A stretch of DNA of 64,000 nt from Rhabditoides inermis (lineage: Eukaryota; Nematoda; Chromadorea; Rhabditida; Rhabditidae). Below the pieces are notes generated by a model. It was not told the origin of the DNA, did not search any database, and was given only the letters and a program-made list of their open reading frames with translations. The stretch spans positions 170,357 through 234,356 of the forward strand of contig CAWZYM010000055.1 in the NCBI GenBank assembly GCA_963966185.1. The letters are read 5' to 3'. Position numbers and translations under genes: made by a program. Shown one piece after another: positions 36,368-47,076 of this stretch; position 1 is the stretch's first letter, and each line of letters opens with the position of its first letter.

Positions 36368-37140
36368 TTAAAATTGAATAATGATAACAACGTACCGGAC
36401 GACAAGAGTTTCATTAAAATACAAAGAGCAGCAGACGACGCACTGAAGACATGTGGAGTGCACCCGCTTACATCCGACTGCTGCAGAAAATATACAACGA
36501 CGGCAAGACGAAGGTGAATGTTCGAGGGACACCGGCTGAAATCGAAGTGAAGAAAGGAGTGCGCCAAGACTGTCCACTGTCTCCTCATCTGTTCAAGGGA
36601 GTGCTCGCTGAAAAAAGAGCAGCGACTAACTACGGGCTGTACGTGAACAGGAAAAAGACAGTGGCGATGAGCAACGGGCCGCAGAAGAGCATTCGACTGG
36701 ATGGACGAGAAGTGGAGTACGTGGACAAATTGGTCTATCTAGGCCGCTCTCTTAGCTTCCTGACCGATGATCGAGTGGAAGTGACGAGGAGAGTACAGGT
36801 TGGCTGGGGCGCTTTCTTCCGCCATAGCCAGTTCCAGATGCTGAAGAGTGCGCCGATGCGACTGCGGAGGAAAGTATATTTCGGATGGCAGTTCTACCCG
36901 CGCTCACCTACGCTGCCGAGACTCGGAGTCTTAGAAGAGACCGAAGCTGAGGACAGTTTAATGGAAAGAAAGATGCTCGAACTGACTTTCCTGGAAAAAG
37001 TTCCGTGCAAGGACGTGGCCGCGGACACCGACGCGAGAAGATAGGAATACTTCTCTGTGAATTATGCTTCTCTGTGAATAATTGATGTTTGAGTATGATC
37101 ACATAATGCGATACCGGATAAATGTTGAATTGATGTGAGT
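36368..37140 (+). mobile_element. RTE-like LINE, 3' fragment
   Basis: SAYIRLLQKIYNDGKTKVNV, the block KKGVRQDCPLSPHLF, then NYGLYVNRKKTVAMSNGP, YVDKLVYLGRSLSFLTDD and RRKVYFGWQF are RTE reverse-transcriptase blocks, but the catalytic YxDD segment is deleted. The 3' end is ACCGGATAAATGTTGAATTG. It shares long stretches with 59275-59940, and that copy has an extra segment between KVPCKD and VAADTDA. It lies 28 bp from the EF-2 fragment. Confidence 0.85.
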
Positions 37141-38002
37141 TGAATAGTAGGTGTCTCACTTTACCGGTGTCTGCCACCTCCCCCTCCTTGGGAGAGGCTT
37201 CCCTTACTGCTTCCAAACGATGACTCGGTCTTCCTCCAATTAGTACGAGATTAGTATGAGGGGGCGGGACGAGGGGGAGACATGGCGTGGCAGTCTGCCA
37301 TGACTCGCCAGTTTGCCAGTGGGGGAGGGTCATAAACGAGGGAGTCGAGGGTGGATTTGCGCAATCCCCCAAGTTCAACTGGAAATTAGCACGGGTGGCA
37401 ATACCTGGATATGTTCAAAATGGTCGAAATTACAAAACATAATACACAGTTTGTTTGTTGTTTTCAAGTTTTCTTGCGCTTTTCTGTCAAACATGGACTC
37501 CGTTGTATTGTTACCGGTGGTTACGTGCCCTGAGAACATAGGAATGGCTTCTCCATCTTGTCCAATTGGCATGATAATTGGACTCCTAACCGACTCCTAA
37601 CCGATATACCGTATCCCCGGGTACAGTAGTGACATGTAGGAACGATAGTGATTGATACGCCTGCCGTACTTTTTATCGCTACTTAATGTCAATACTGCAT
37701 CTCTCAGGGGGCGACTACAGTGGCCGCGCGGACTACTTTATTGTGAGAGACAATGGGAAATGGAGAGAAACGCGCGCTCACCGTCTGCACCCTCTCCTCT
37801 CGCCACAGTCTCTTTCGCAAGAATTCAAATATTTTGCCGTCAACAGGAGGCTACATTCCGCGCACTGTATAAGAGCACAATATTGTGGTCTAATCCAATT
37901 TATACACTTATTGGAAATCAAATATTCACAGAACAAATTAACAACAAACAGAGAACAGATAAACAAAATTAACAGATATTTGCAGACGAGTGTAATCTTA
38001 GT
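37141..38002. other. No supported gene
   Basis: A plus-strand frame at 37686-37870 has coding-like composition (GGDYSGRADYFIVRDNG), but no splice partner or family is recognised. The rest shows nothing clear. Confidence 0.3.
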
Positions 38003-40783
38003 TTACATTTGGTTCCAGATGGAATCGTTCATAGTTCCATCGAGTGTGGAGTCCATAGCATCCTGTAACTAGAATTGTGATGAAAATAAGATATCCTGTA
38101 AGTGTAAAGCGTTCCCACGTCCCACCTCATACTCTCCATCGTCCTCCTCTCCAGGCTGCATCTCCTCATTCCCTTTTCCCTCCTCGCTTCCTCCAGAATT
38201 CACCGATTCTCCCCTTGAAATATCCGTCGGCCGTGTGGGCAGCGTCGAATCCGAAGACGCACTCGAGTCACTACTAGTGCTGCTTCCATTCGACTCATTC
38301 AGCACTTCATTCGCAGTCCTCTCTCCTCTTTCTTTCTGAAAAATTTAAACATGCAGTGAAACAACGGCCAACATACCATAATGGATGCGGGGAAGAGAGA
38401 GCTCATAGCGCTGACATCAGATAGGCTCTCATCAGTACCCATCAGTGGACTAAAGTCCAGCTGAACACAACATGATTGTAATGGGTTCCAATGAAAGGTG
38501 GGTGAAGTGGTACCATGCTGTCCTTGGGAAGAGTCATCTCATTGTCGCGTGCCTTCATTGGAGTGAATTCAAGAACATTCGCAACACGCGTCGGCTCCGA
38601 CTGACGCACTTCATTCTCTGAAACATGGGCAAGCAAGTGTCTCCAATTTTCCAACCGTGTCACTAACCATCATCACTGCTGTCATTCCTCAAGACAGTCA
38701 AAGTCGCTGCAGTCAAAGCAGGTGCTTTGCACATTGGAGTCTTGTATGCATCAAAGAATACAGAGCCCCCATCGCGCAGAACTGCATTGTCCAGACGAAC
38801 ACGAGTCTGAAAAGAACAAAAAAAAATCAATAGAAAAACTAGAATAGAAAAAAAAATCAACCTCTTTAATCTCGAGATTGTACTTCTCCGAGACGATAAG
38901 AGCACGAGCAATGCGATCGCGATATTTCGCTATCTGATCATCAATCTCACGCTGATACTGCGCAGCTTCGTTGGCGGCCTAAAAAGCTCAATATATGCCA
39001 TTTGAATATTCGCATATACTTACATTCTCAGTTTCTTCCTCGAGGACCCTCGACTGCACGGTAATATCAGAAATGAGACGCGAGCTCTCATCGTCGGATC
39101 GCATACGCTGCGAGCGGGCATCTGAGTTAAATACCAGTTGGTACAATTCCATTCACCAGTTCAAATATCCAAGCACCATTCGCGCTATGACTGTTTATTC
39201 ATCAGTCGCGCGCTCCAGAATCGCAATTTGGATTCGGAATGTCAGTGATCGATGTTCTAGTCATTAGGCAAGATTAAGATATTGTAGTACAATATTTGCT
39301 GTGCTCCTGGATCCTGGAGAATTTGACTGGACTTAGTAAGGTGACCTACTCTCAATGTGATCTTGCCACTGCTCCTCCACCCATGAAGCTCTCGGTCCAA
39401 GCTCATTTTCGAACGCAGCGAGACGAGACGACACATCAGTCACTTTGGAGCGCAACGAAGCCTCCGCCGCCTTCGCATCTTCCAAACGAATTGTATACGG
39501 AGCCTGCATACATTCAAAAATACAAATCGTATAAACATCTTGAGATAATAATGTTACCTGAGCGTTGTTTCTCTCTTCAGCGAGACTTCGAACCTTGGCA
39601 CGAGCAGCAACAAACTCAACATCCAACTCATTCAGCGCTGTTTTGTCCGCGTCAAGCTGGATAACTAGTAATTGTAGTCACAGTAAAACTGATTTCATAC
39701 CTGATCTGTGGCGAGCTGATTCTCAGCAGTGGCCTTTTTCAGCTTATCAGTAGCTGACTCTTTCTCTATTTTTGCGGCAGCGACACTTGCTTCGATCTCA
39801 GCATTCTGGTTGCTCAACTCCTTCCGAACGGAACAGAGTGACTCCACGCGCGCCTAAATTTTTTCAATTTTTTTTAATGAATCAACCAACCTTCTTGGCT
39901 CCAATTTCCGCTTGCATTGTCGAAATCACAATCTTCATTTCAGCTGCCTTCTTCTGACGCTCTTCATTGGACATCATGAGAACAGCCGTCTGCTGCTCAA
40001 TATTGCGGGCTTCTTCCGAGGTCTTCACTATCTCGTTCTCCATATCGACAATGCGTTTCGCCTACAACTATTTCAATATTACTAACATATCTCGTGATTC
40101 CTTACCGTAGTTTCCCTCATGCCTTGAAAACTGTGACGGACATCATTGTTGAGAGCAGTGATTTTCTCAGATCCAGCCAGCTTGATGCTGACTGAAGTCA
40201 ACCTAGTACAGAGGTCATTTAACAAGCCCTACCGAGTTCGCGGGTCCGGCTGTCGTTGTTCTGGGAGCAAAAAGAGATATTCTCTAGCTGGTCCATGATG
40301 AAATCGAGATCAGACGACCGGCATGTTATCGCAGTATCAATGCTTTCACAACAATTAGAGGCTAAATACCGTGTTTTAATGTCTTACAGAAATTGAAGCA
40401 GTTAAAGACCTGCAGTGACGAGCTCCTCGTTGGTCTTGTTGATTTCGCCAAGCTTCTCCAAACCCTCCAAAGTTTCGGTGGCACTGTGTATGATTTCAAT
40501 AACAAATTAACAAAAAATAAATTAGGAGCGCAAACGTACCCCTTTCGAATGTTCTTGATCATCTCATCACGGCGTGCCTCCATCTCTTTGTTGAGCAAGT
40601 AGAGCTTTACGCGCTCCTCTATGAGAACACGCCTCAACTTCTCAGCCTTTCTCTCGTTAAGCTTCCGCGTCTGAAGAATATATACAATTCATGTTATGAA
40701 CATATACTCACAGTGTCGACATGTCGTTCCTTCAATTTCGCAAACGCTTCTGGACAATACTCTGGACTCCCGTTTTCGAACAT
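38003..40783 (-). CDS. Unrecognised 628-aa coiled-coil protein
   Basis: Sixteen exons with matching phases: 40712-40783, 40540-40670, 40410-40483, 40233-40361, 40106-40191, 39891-40061, 39701-39853, 39558-39656, 39350-39503, 39024-39121, 38862-38978, 38668-38806, 38514-38617, 38377-38460, 38126-38335 and 38003-38068. It starts MFENGSPEYCPEAFAKLKER. Residues about 25-390 are almost wholly helical with heptads and charged runs (RKLNERKAEKLRRVLIEERV, KRIVDMENEIVKTSEEARN, EERQKKAAEMKIVISTMQAE). The last 200 residues are acidic and Ser-rich with SP/TP sites and end STLDGTMNDSIWNQM. The outline fits a spindle, centrosome, ciliary or other scaffold protein, but no family motif decides between them. 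An acceptor (TTTCAG) lies 1 nt before the ATG. It is head to head with the next gene. Introns are 40-170 nt. Confidence 0.8.
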
Positions 40784-41077
40784 CCTGAAATTTGCGTTCA
40801 ATACATTGTAGAAATACATTCATTTAATAAAATTACCAACATATACATTTGAAGATAAAAACATGTGAAAAATATTTTAATTACATAAATCACTCAAATG
40901 CCAACGAACTCGAAGATTAGCCCCGCCCTTTTTCTCAGTTGCACATGTTACCGCCGAATGTGCACAATAGCTATCAGATGAAATTGATGAGGCGAAGTGA
41001 AAGAGGGAAATGTAATATACGATTTTTACGATGTTTTCTTTTGTTTTGTTGGAATTTGAATGTAAATTATAAGTAGT
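40784..41077. promoter_or_regulatory. Shared intergenic region of two divergent unrecognised genes
   Basis: 294 bp separate the two start codons. It should hold both 5' ends and probably a bidirectional promoter. No motif could be fixed. Confidence 0.4.
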
Positions 41078-44000
41078 ATGAACGTGCGGGGACCTCCGCC
41101 ACCCCGACTGCCTTCTTCTCGCCAAGTACATGACCGACCTCGCAAACCTCCTGTTGGATCAACGTTCAAGGAAACTGTAAAGAACAAACTGGATGGAGTT
41201 GAAAGATGGCAAGAATTCAAAGCAAATCCAGGTACGAATTATGTTTATTTTAATTCTTATGTTTTGTAGATAAATGCGCTGCACGTATGATCAAGAAGCT
41301 GAATTCGTATTCCAAGAAATTGGATGGTGAGTTTTTTTCTGAAATAAAAAGTAACGTAGTTTTTATTACAATTATTTGTTTAGATGTGGAGTCGAGGGAA
41401 AAGCTGTTACGACGAGAGGTGCGTAGAGACGAACAGATGAGCGCCCTGTGTCATCTCAAGTTCATCCATGCATACCAAGTGTGGAAGACTCAAGAAGACT
41501 TCATCAAGATGTGAGTTGTCTTTATTTATTTTAAACAATATGTTGTCTAGGCACCCGCAGCTTCTGGCGTGTTTCTGCGTCGCTTCGCCCTTGTCTCCGG
41601 GTGATGTGGATCTTCCTCCTCGTCTTCGAGAGTACATACGTCCTCAAATCATCCAGTGGAGAGCAGCCGTCGATGCCACTCCCTGGTAGCCAAATGCGTT
41701 ATCATATTGTCTTTATTCAACGCAGCCGCGCGTCTCCGTCGAATCCTACATATTTTGCATGGCGTAGGATTAAGAGGGAAAAAAAACGTTTTTGTTTAAA
41801 AAAAAGTTCTCTTCTTCTTCATGATGGTTGTGTTTCAGGGCGCAGAAGGTGCTAGTAACTCGATCGGAGCTGGATGTGGTGAGAGGTCAGTTGGAGAAGA
41901 GACATAAGGCCGTGGAGGAGGCTCGAGAAAGGAAGAGGGTCGTCGAGGCACTAGGTGAGTCATCTCGACACTTAGCTTACATGTAGTGTCGTTTAGGTCA
42001 CAGAAACCGATGATGACCAAACTGATATCAGAGATACCCTAGGAGGTCTAGTCACTAGTCGAAAACCGTTTTCAAATCCACATGACCGGCCATACTTTTT
42101 GAGATATTTACGTTTCAAATTTGGGAGCTAAACCGTGTGGATTGCTTTTTCGGCCTGTCGCTCTGTTCGCGCAAGCTGTGAAACAGCGGCTTTGGCCTAG
42201 TGGATAGAGCGGTCGTCTGTCAAGCGGCAGGTCGTAGGTTCGCACCCTGTCGACGCACTTGCTTTTGCAGAGTCTCTCCAGGCTTGTACTTCTTGGTGAC
42301 AATTGGGCAGTTGCTAGAAAACTCCTCTCATCATTTTCTTTTCTAATCGAACGGTCATATGTATTTGTGTAGAAACCGATACGATGTATAGTTTCTATTA
42401 GTCATAGATTTCATAATTAGAGAGGTCGCGCAGCGCCCTCTCTTTTGGCTTAGGATAGGGCTCGCGCCAGAATTTTCAAGAAGCTATATCCAAAAATCAT
42501 GTTAACAGGAATGTGAACTTATCCAATTCATGTTAGTTAGATTCGCACGGTTCCGTAGGCCAGATCACTAATTGATGGCATCTTTGTATCTTTTATCCGA
42601 AAGAAGTTATGAGCGTTCGCGCGCGCGCAGTATGCGACAGGCCAGCGTGTGTGTGGGTCCGTGGTTCCCGTCACGCTGCTGGATGCTCGCTTTCGTTATC
42701 GTCTGCCGGGCGGGCGCAGGCAATAAGAGATGTCGTGTCCGGTAACTCTGACTCTCTGCCGAAAGCGTACTCTCTCGCGTTTTCTGCGCGTGTTCTCCAA
42801 CTAGCACTTTGAGTGTAGTTCGCCTCGCCGCCGCCAGCGTCTAATTCGCGCCGGGTTTGCGTTGTTTTGGGTTCCCGTCACTCTGGCTAGCTCTCTCTCC
42901 CGGCAGGCGGGCAGGGCGCGCAGAGAAATCGCGAGAGAGCACGCTGTCGGGTGAGAGCGCAGACATGCACTTACACCACGTGTGTCACATCATAAAATGT
43001 GTCACATAATAGTTCTATGCGTACTAATTAACGAGAGAGCTTGGGAATCAGAAAGAGAAGAAATTTCTATGAAATTCAACAAAAGCACATATATTATCTG
43101 TTAAAAAGTACTTACGTAAAGATATTAAGTTTGTCTTGACCCAATTCAACAAAAGCGCATGCATAAAACGTTTACAAATACTAACACAAACCTGCGCCTC
43201 TCTCTCCCTCTCTCTCCCTCTCTCTCTCTCTTCTCTCTCCTCTCTCTCCGTCTTCTCTCTCTCTCTCTCTCTAATATGGACGTATGACGTTATTCATTTG
43301 TATTGTTATATTTCATCTATTAGTGTCCACTGTCCGTTATGCGCAGGTTTGTGTTAGTATTTGTAAACGTTTTATGCATGCGCTTTTGTTGAATTGGGTC
43401 AAGACAAACTTAATATCTTTACGTAAGTACTTTTTAACAGATAATCTGATGATTAGTCATTTGTGTATTTCAATGTCTATGTTGACATTCCTCCTCAGAA
43501 GATTGTAGACACGCAGATCCCTTGGCGATCCTGCTACTGACTCATCAACACTGCCAAGAAGATCCAGCATCATTGTGTTTGTTGACATCATCTTCTACAA
43601 GAAGCTCTCTTGGTTCTCGCTCTCCGGAATGTGTAGAAACCGATACGATGTATAGTTTCTATTAGTCATAGATTTCATAATCTGATGATTAGTCATTTGT
43701 GTATTTCAATGTCTATGTTGGCATTCCTCCTCCGCCCCCGCATCACATGACCACATCCTCCGCTGATCATCCTTGAGATAAGGATCGTATATATGTTGCT
43801 TGTTGAGTTCAGTAAATATGATTATACCACTCGTTCCAGCGTCCGTCTCTTGGGTTGAAGGAGGGCAGGCGGTCCGCACAAATTGGTGCATCGGCCAACT
43901 CAACTCGCGCCGACTCTGTGAGCTGCAAGTGAGCACTCTGCCGCTATCCCCGCTTGGCCGTCTGCCCTTCCTGCCACTCCCGCCGAGACGTTGACCCTCT

Positions 44001-44804
44001 GCCGCCGTTCAGCCCGTCGCTGCCGACACCCTCGACTCCGCCGACGAGTCACCCGCTGCTGTGCCGCCGCTCCCCGATAGCGCCGCTCAGCCCGAAGGAT
44101 AATAACAAAATGTTTGCGTTCTTTAAACTTCATTTTTTTTGAGTGATAGGCCGCAAAAGCAATTCACACGGTTTAGCTCCAAAATTTAAAACGTAAATAT
44201 CTCGAAACGTATGGCCGGTCATGTGGAATTGAAAACGGTTTTCGACTAGTGACCTCCTAGGGTATCTCTGATATCAGTTTGGTCACCATCGGCTTCTGTG
44301 ACCTAAACGACACTCCATGTTAGCATCATATTTTCCTTTTGCAGCGGTAGCATCCACTGCAAATCCCCCAAAAAGAGTGGATGAGAATGAATGGAAACTC
44401 GCAAGGTAAGGTGAAAAAGGTGAAACATATTATTTTGCGGTTCAGTGCTATGTTTCCGGACATGGGCGTGGACGATCTATGTAGAATGCTGGAGATGATG
44501 GATGTGGAGAAGCAGGAAGCAGAAAAAAGGGAGAAGGAGAAGCTGGAAATAGGGCGTAATGAGAAGGAAAGGATGAAGGAGGGGGGCGAAGATGAAGAGT
44601 TGAAAGTGGAGGCAGTGGGACGAGAATTGACTCTGGAAGAGAGAAAGGCTGCTCGACGGGAGAGGTTGCGCAAGTACCTCTGCAATGTGAGCCCTCGTCT
44701 TGAAGTTTCTTGTATTCCTGATTGTTTTATTTCAGAGTGATTCGGATTCGTCGGAAGACGACGAAGAGCAAGAGGATCTATTCGCCGAATTCGACAACAT
44801 TTGA
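41078..44804 (+). CDS. Unrecognised 319-aa charged protein
   Basis: Eight exons, phases consistent: 41078-41231, 41270-41326, 41384-41510, 41551-41685, 41839-41954, 44345-44405, 44446-44686 and 44736-44804. The N-terminus is Pro/Arg-rich (MNVRGPPPPRLPSSRQ). A probable globular part follows (FKETVKNKLDGVERWQEFKA, CHLKFIHAYQVWKTQEDF, HPQLLACFCVASPLSPGDVD, REYIRPQIIQWRAAVDATPW). Then come charged helices (AQKVLVTRSELDVVRGQLEK, MEKREKEK-type repeats) and an acidic end SDSDSSEDDEEQEDLFAEFD. I do not recognise the family. Intron 5 (41955-44344) is filled by a foldback element, while the other introns are 38-153 nt. AATAAA lies at 44956-44961. Confidence 0.75.
42184..42257 (+). other. tRNA-like sequence, not a functional tRNA gene
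   Basis: TTGGCCTAGTGGATAGAGCG looks like an A box and D arm. An anticodon stem with loop CTGTCAA follows, and GTAGGTTCGCACCC forms a T arm. The acceptor stem does not pair. It is probably the head of a SINE carried inside the foldback element. Confidence 0.5.
43105..43440. repeat. Inner inverted repeat around a CT tract
   Basis: Arms of about 85 bp (43105-43190 and 43345-43440; shared AAACGTTTTATGCATGCGCT) are nearly perfect. The loop is 43195-43275 CTCTCT repeats. It is a second foldback nested in FB4. Confidence 0.85.
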
Positions 44805-45034
44805 TTCGCCGACACATGATCGTGCCTTCTTAATCTTTCTTGTTTTATATTCTCATACCCCACGAACGATTGAATCGAATGATTGTGGTTATGACCACAT
44901 ATTTTCATGTTGGAATCTAACAATCTGTGAATTGGAAGTTATTTGTAATGTTGAAAATAAAGTTGTTGTGTAATGTAATATTAATAATGAATAAACTTGT
45001 GAATGTTGAAGTGGAGGTTTGTTGCAGCGGGTAA
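44805..45034 (+). other. 3' flank of the 319-aa gene
   Basis: It contains the AATAAA signal at 44956-44961 and no other feature. Confidence 0.5.
44956..44961 (+). terminator. Polyadenylation signal AATAAA
   Basis: Canonical hexamer 152 nt after the stop codon of the 319-aa gene. Confidence 0.6.
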
Positions 45035-45875
45035 CAGGGCTAGTCAATATCAATCAATCGTTTATCCGGAATCGTTATATCTGAATATGACAACACAATC
45101 ATAATTATATGAATCATACAGTAGTGCCTAAGATGCTAGATACATATTAGGCTAACGCCGGGGAAACCATGTAGGCTGACGAGGTTAGTGGTGGGAAGAC
45201 GATACTTGATCGATAATCATTCCCATTCCTTTCTTTTCTCTGCCAGCGCGCGGTCGCGTGCCTTCCCCTGTTATTCCCCCGACCCCTGAACAATGCTGTG
45301 CGGCGGAGGACACTAACTGGACTGGTATTCGCTTTTGCTACTCTCTACATCTACGGCATTGAAACTGGAGAGGAATCCTCGAAGACGATGAAACTCTCGG
45401 AGACGTCTCTTCGCGATCGATCGTTGAAGCACGGATCTTCCGCCGCCGAGATCGAAACTTCCCCAGAAGCCGCAAGCAGGGGATGACATGCACCACCAAT
45501 AGCACGTACGCATCCTCGGGACTACCGAAATCCGTGTTATTGGGACTCGCAGTAGGCGTTGCATTACTGTATTTTACCGTAACCTTGCCGTAATTTACAT
45601 AATTGTACTGTGCTACTTGATTTGAGATAAACATTCTGATTCATTCCTGGACCATTAGAGTACCATTATTGACGTTAAGAGCTCCGGGGTTTCCTTTGTT
45701 TTCATGCCAGTTAGTATCTCCTCGCGCCATAGCTGCTTCCACATGAAGGTACTTCCCGCCGCCTCACTGGTTACTCGGGAAGGATTCTTGTCGATGACCG
45801 AACATGCGGCGGTGGAGGGGCAAAATGAAGACCCGACCGCACGCCGCGGGGAAACGAAGAAGAATAGTCAATATG
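45035..45875 (-). mobile_element. RTE-like retrotransposon 3' part, minus orientation
   Basis: It begins with TCAATCAATCGTTTATCCGG, the inverse of the tail at 23800-23831, and shares sequence with 23418-23831 and 13310-13545. Middle frames are broken. This is the longest of the three copies. Confidence 0.7.
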
Positions 45876-46356
45876 GAAAGAGGAAATGTTTATCGGAATT
45901 ACTGTCGGTCACCCATACAGAATCCTCCACCTATGAGATCCCTCTAGTTTTGTACGCGCAGAAGGAGCAGGTGTTTTCACTACAGATCGGGGCGGTATGC
46001 AAATGAGGTTTGGCACGCAAGCTCGCGGCGGGACGGTATCTCTTGTCCACTTTACAGGATTGCTTGCCTCCCTGACATTTTTTTTGTACGAAAATAGGGC
46101 ATTTACATAAAAGTCACATCGTTCGTCTAATATGCCGGCTTTTCGAATTTGTCGGTCAGAAAAGGGAACACACCATAATATGTAATTCGATTGCTCTCTC
46201 TCTCTGGCGACGAAGTACTCTGAAGTAGTCGGCTTTTTTCTTCTTTTCACTAACTTCCGAAGTTCTTGCTTCTGTTTCTAAGATTGACAGAACTTTCTAT
46301 ACACGTTTGTGTGTCAAAAGGTTCTGTCACATTCATCACTCTGCCAACCTACCCGG
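45876..46356. other. No feature recognised
   Basis: About 480 bp between two mobile elements. It contains a short CT run near 46192-46204 and a few non-coding frames. Confidence 0.4.
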
Positions 46357-46892
46357 TAATTAGGAAATAACACCAGACCAAATGACACCACGGTGTCGAC
46401 ATCACAATACCACGACACCACTTTACAAAACATTACTGCACTATAGTGGGCTCGCATATGAGTTCCCGCTTTTCACGAGAGACATTAGGGTGGTTAGAGA
46501 AAGATCAAAGTCATTTTGATGAGGTTTTCAAATTTAACATATCTTTTCAAGCGAGAGCGTTACCACTACACTATATAGCTAGGTGTGATTCAAACTTTGC
46601 AAAAAGGAACTGTGGAAAAGGAACGAAAAGGAACTGAATTACTGTTTAAACTTCAGGGTACTGTAGAACTATTGGACAACATGTTTTTGACGAGAAATGT
46701 TGAGCTGGGTGCAAACGGAATAACGACACGTTGTCAATATAACTGAAAAAGATTCAGTTTTTGTTTTGTGAAGTGATGTCGTGTTGTCTTGGTGCCGACA
46801 CCGCACCGCGGTGTCGTGGTATCGACATCAAAGGGTCATAGTGTGGTGTTGTCTGGTGTCTGGTGTCATTTCCTAATTGTCAACTACCCTTT
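46357..46892. mobile_element. MITE with ATTAGGAAATGACACCAGAC ends
   Basis: The left end near 46357 (ATTAGGAAATAACACCAGAC) is inverted at about 46866-46880. The interior is rich in GTGTCG/ACACCA units on both sides, mirrored as a second inverted layer. It is about 535 bp with no coding capacity. Confidence 0.65.
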
Positions 46893-47076
46893 GTTCTTAG
46901 CCGGTACTAGGATGTTTGAGCTTTTTGATTAATGATAACATATGGATAAACTATTATTATTAATATTGATATTATAAAACATTCATGAACAACCGTATCA
47001 CTGGGAGAGACAATATGAGACATGGGGAAAGCACATTTCGAGAAGAAGCGTGGTGGAATGTGTGGTCTTCTAACTT

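Larger units (their letters stand above)
41979..44325. mobile_element. Foldback element FB4 filling an intron
   Basis: Terminal inverted repeats of about 175 bp lie at 41979-42160 and 44130-44325 (shared GTGTCGTTTAGGTCACAGAA, CCAAACTGATATCAGAGATA, GAAAACCGTTTTC, GAGCTAAACCGTGTG). The ends lie 24 and 19 nt from the splice sites. The interior is composite: a tRNA-like block (42184-42257), a second inverted pair (43105-43185 and 43345-43435) around a CT tract, and two direct repeats (42367 and 43630; 43442 and 43679). No transposase frame is seen. Confidence 0.85.

Noticed and set aside
37686..38072. 128-codon plus frame with GGDYSGRADYFIVRDNG
   Set aside because: No partner exon, no recognised family, and no support beyond composition. 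Kept only as a note.
42184..42257. tRNA-Asp-like gene
   Set aside because: Anticodon and T arms can be folded, but the acceptor stem does not pair, and it lies inside a foldback element next to SINE-like sequence.
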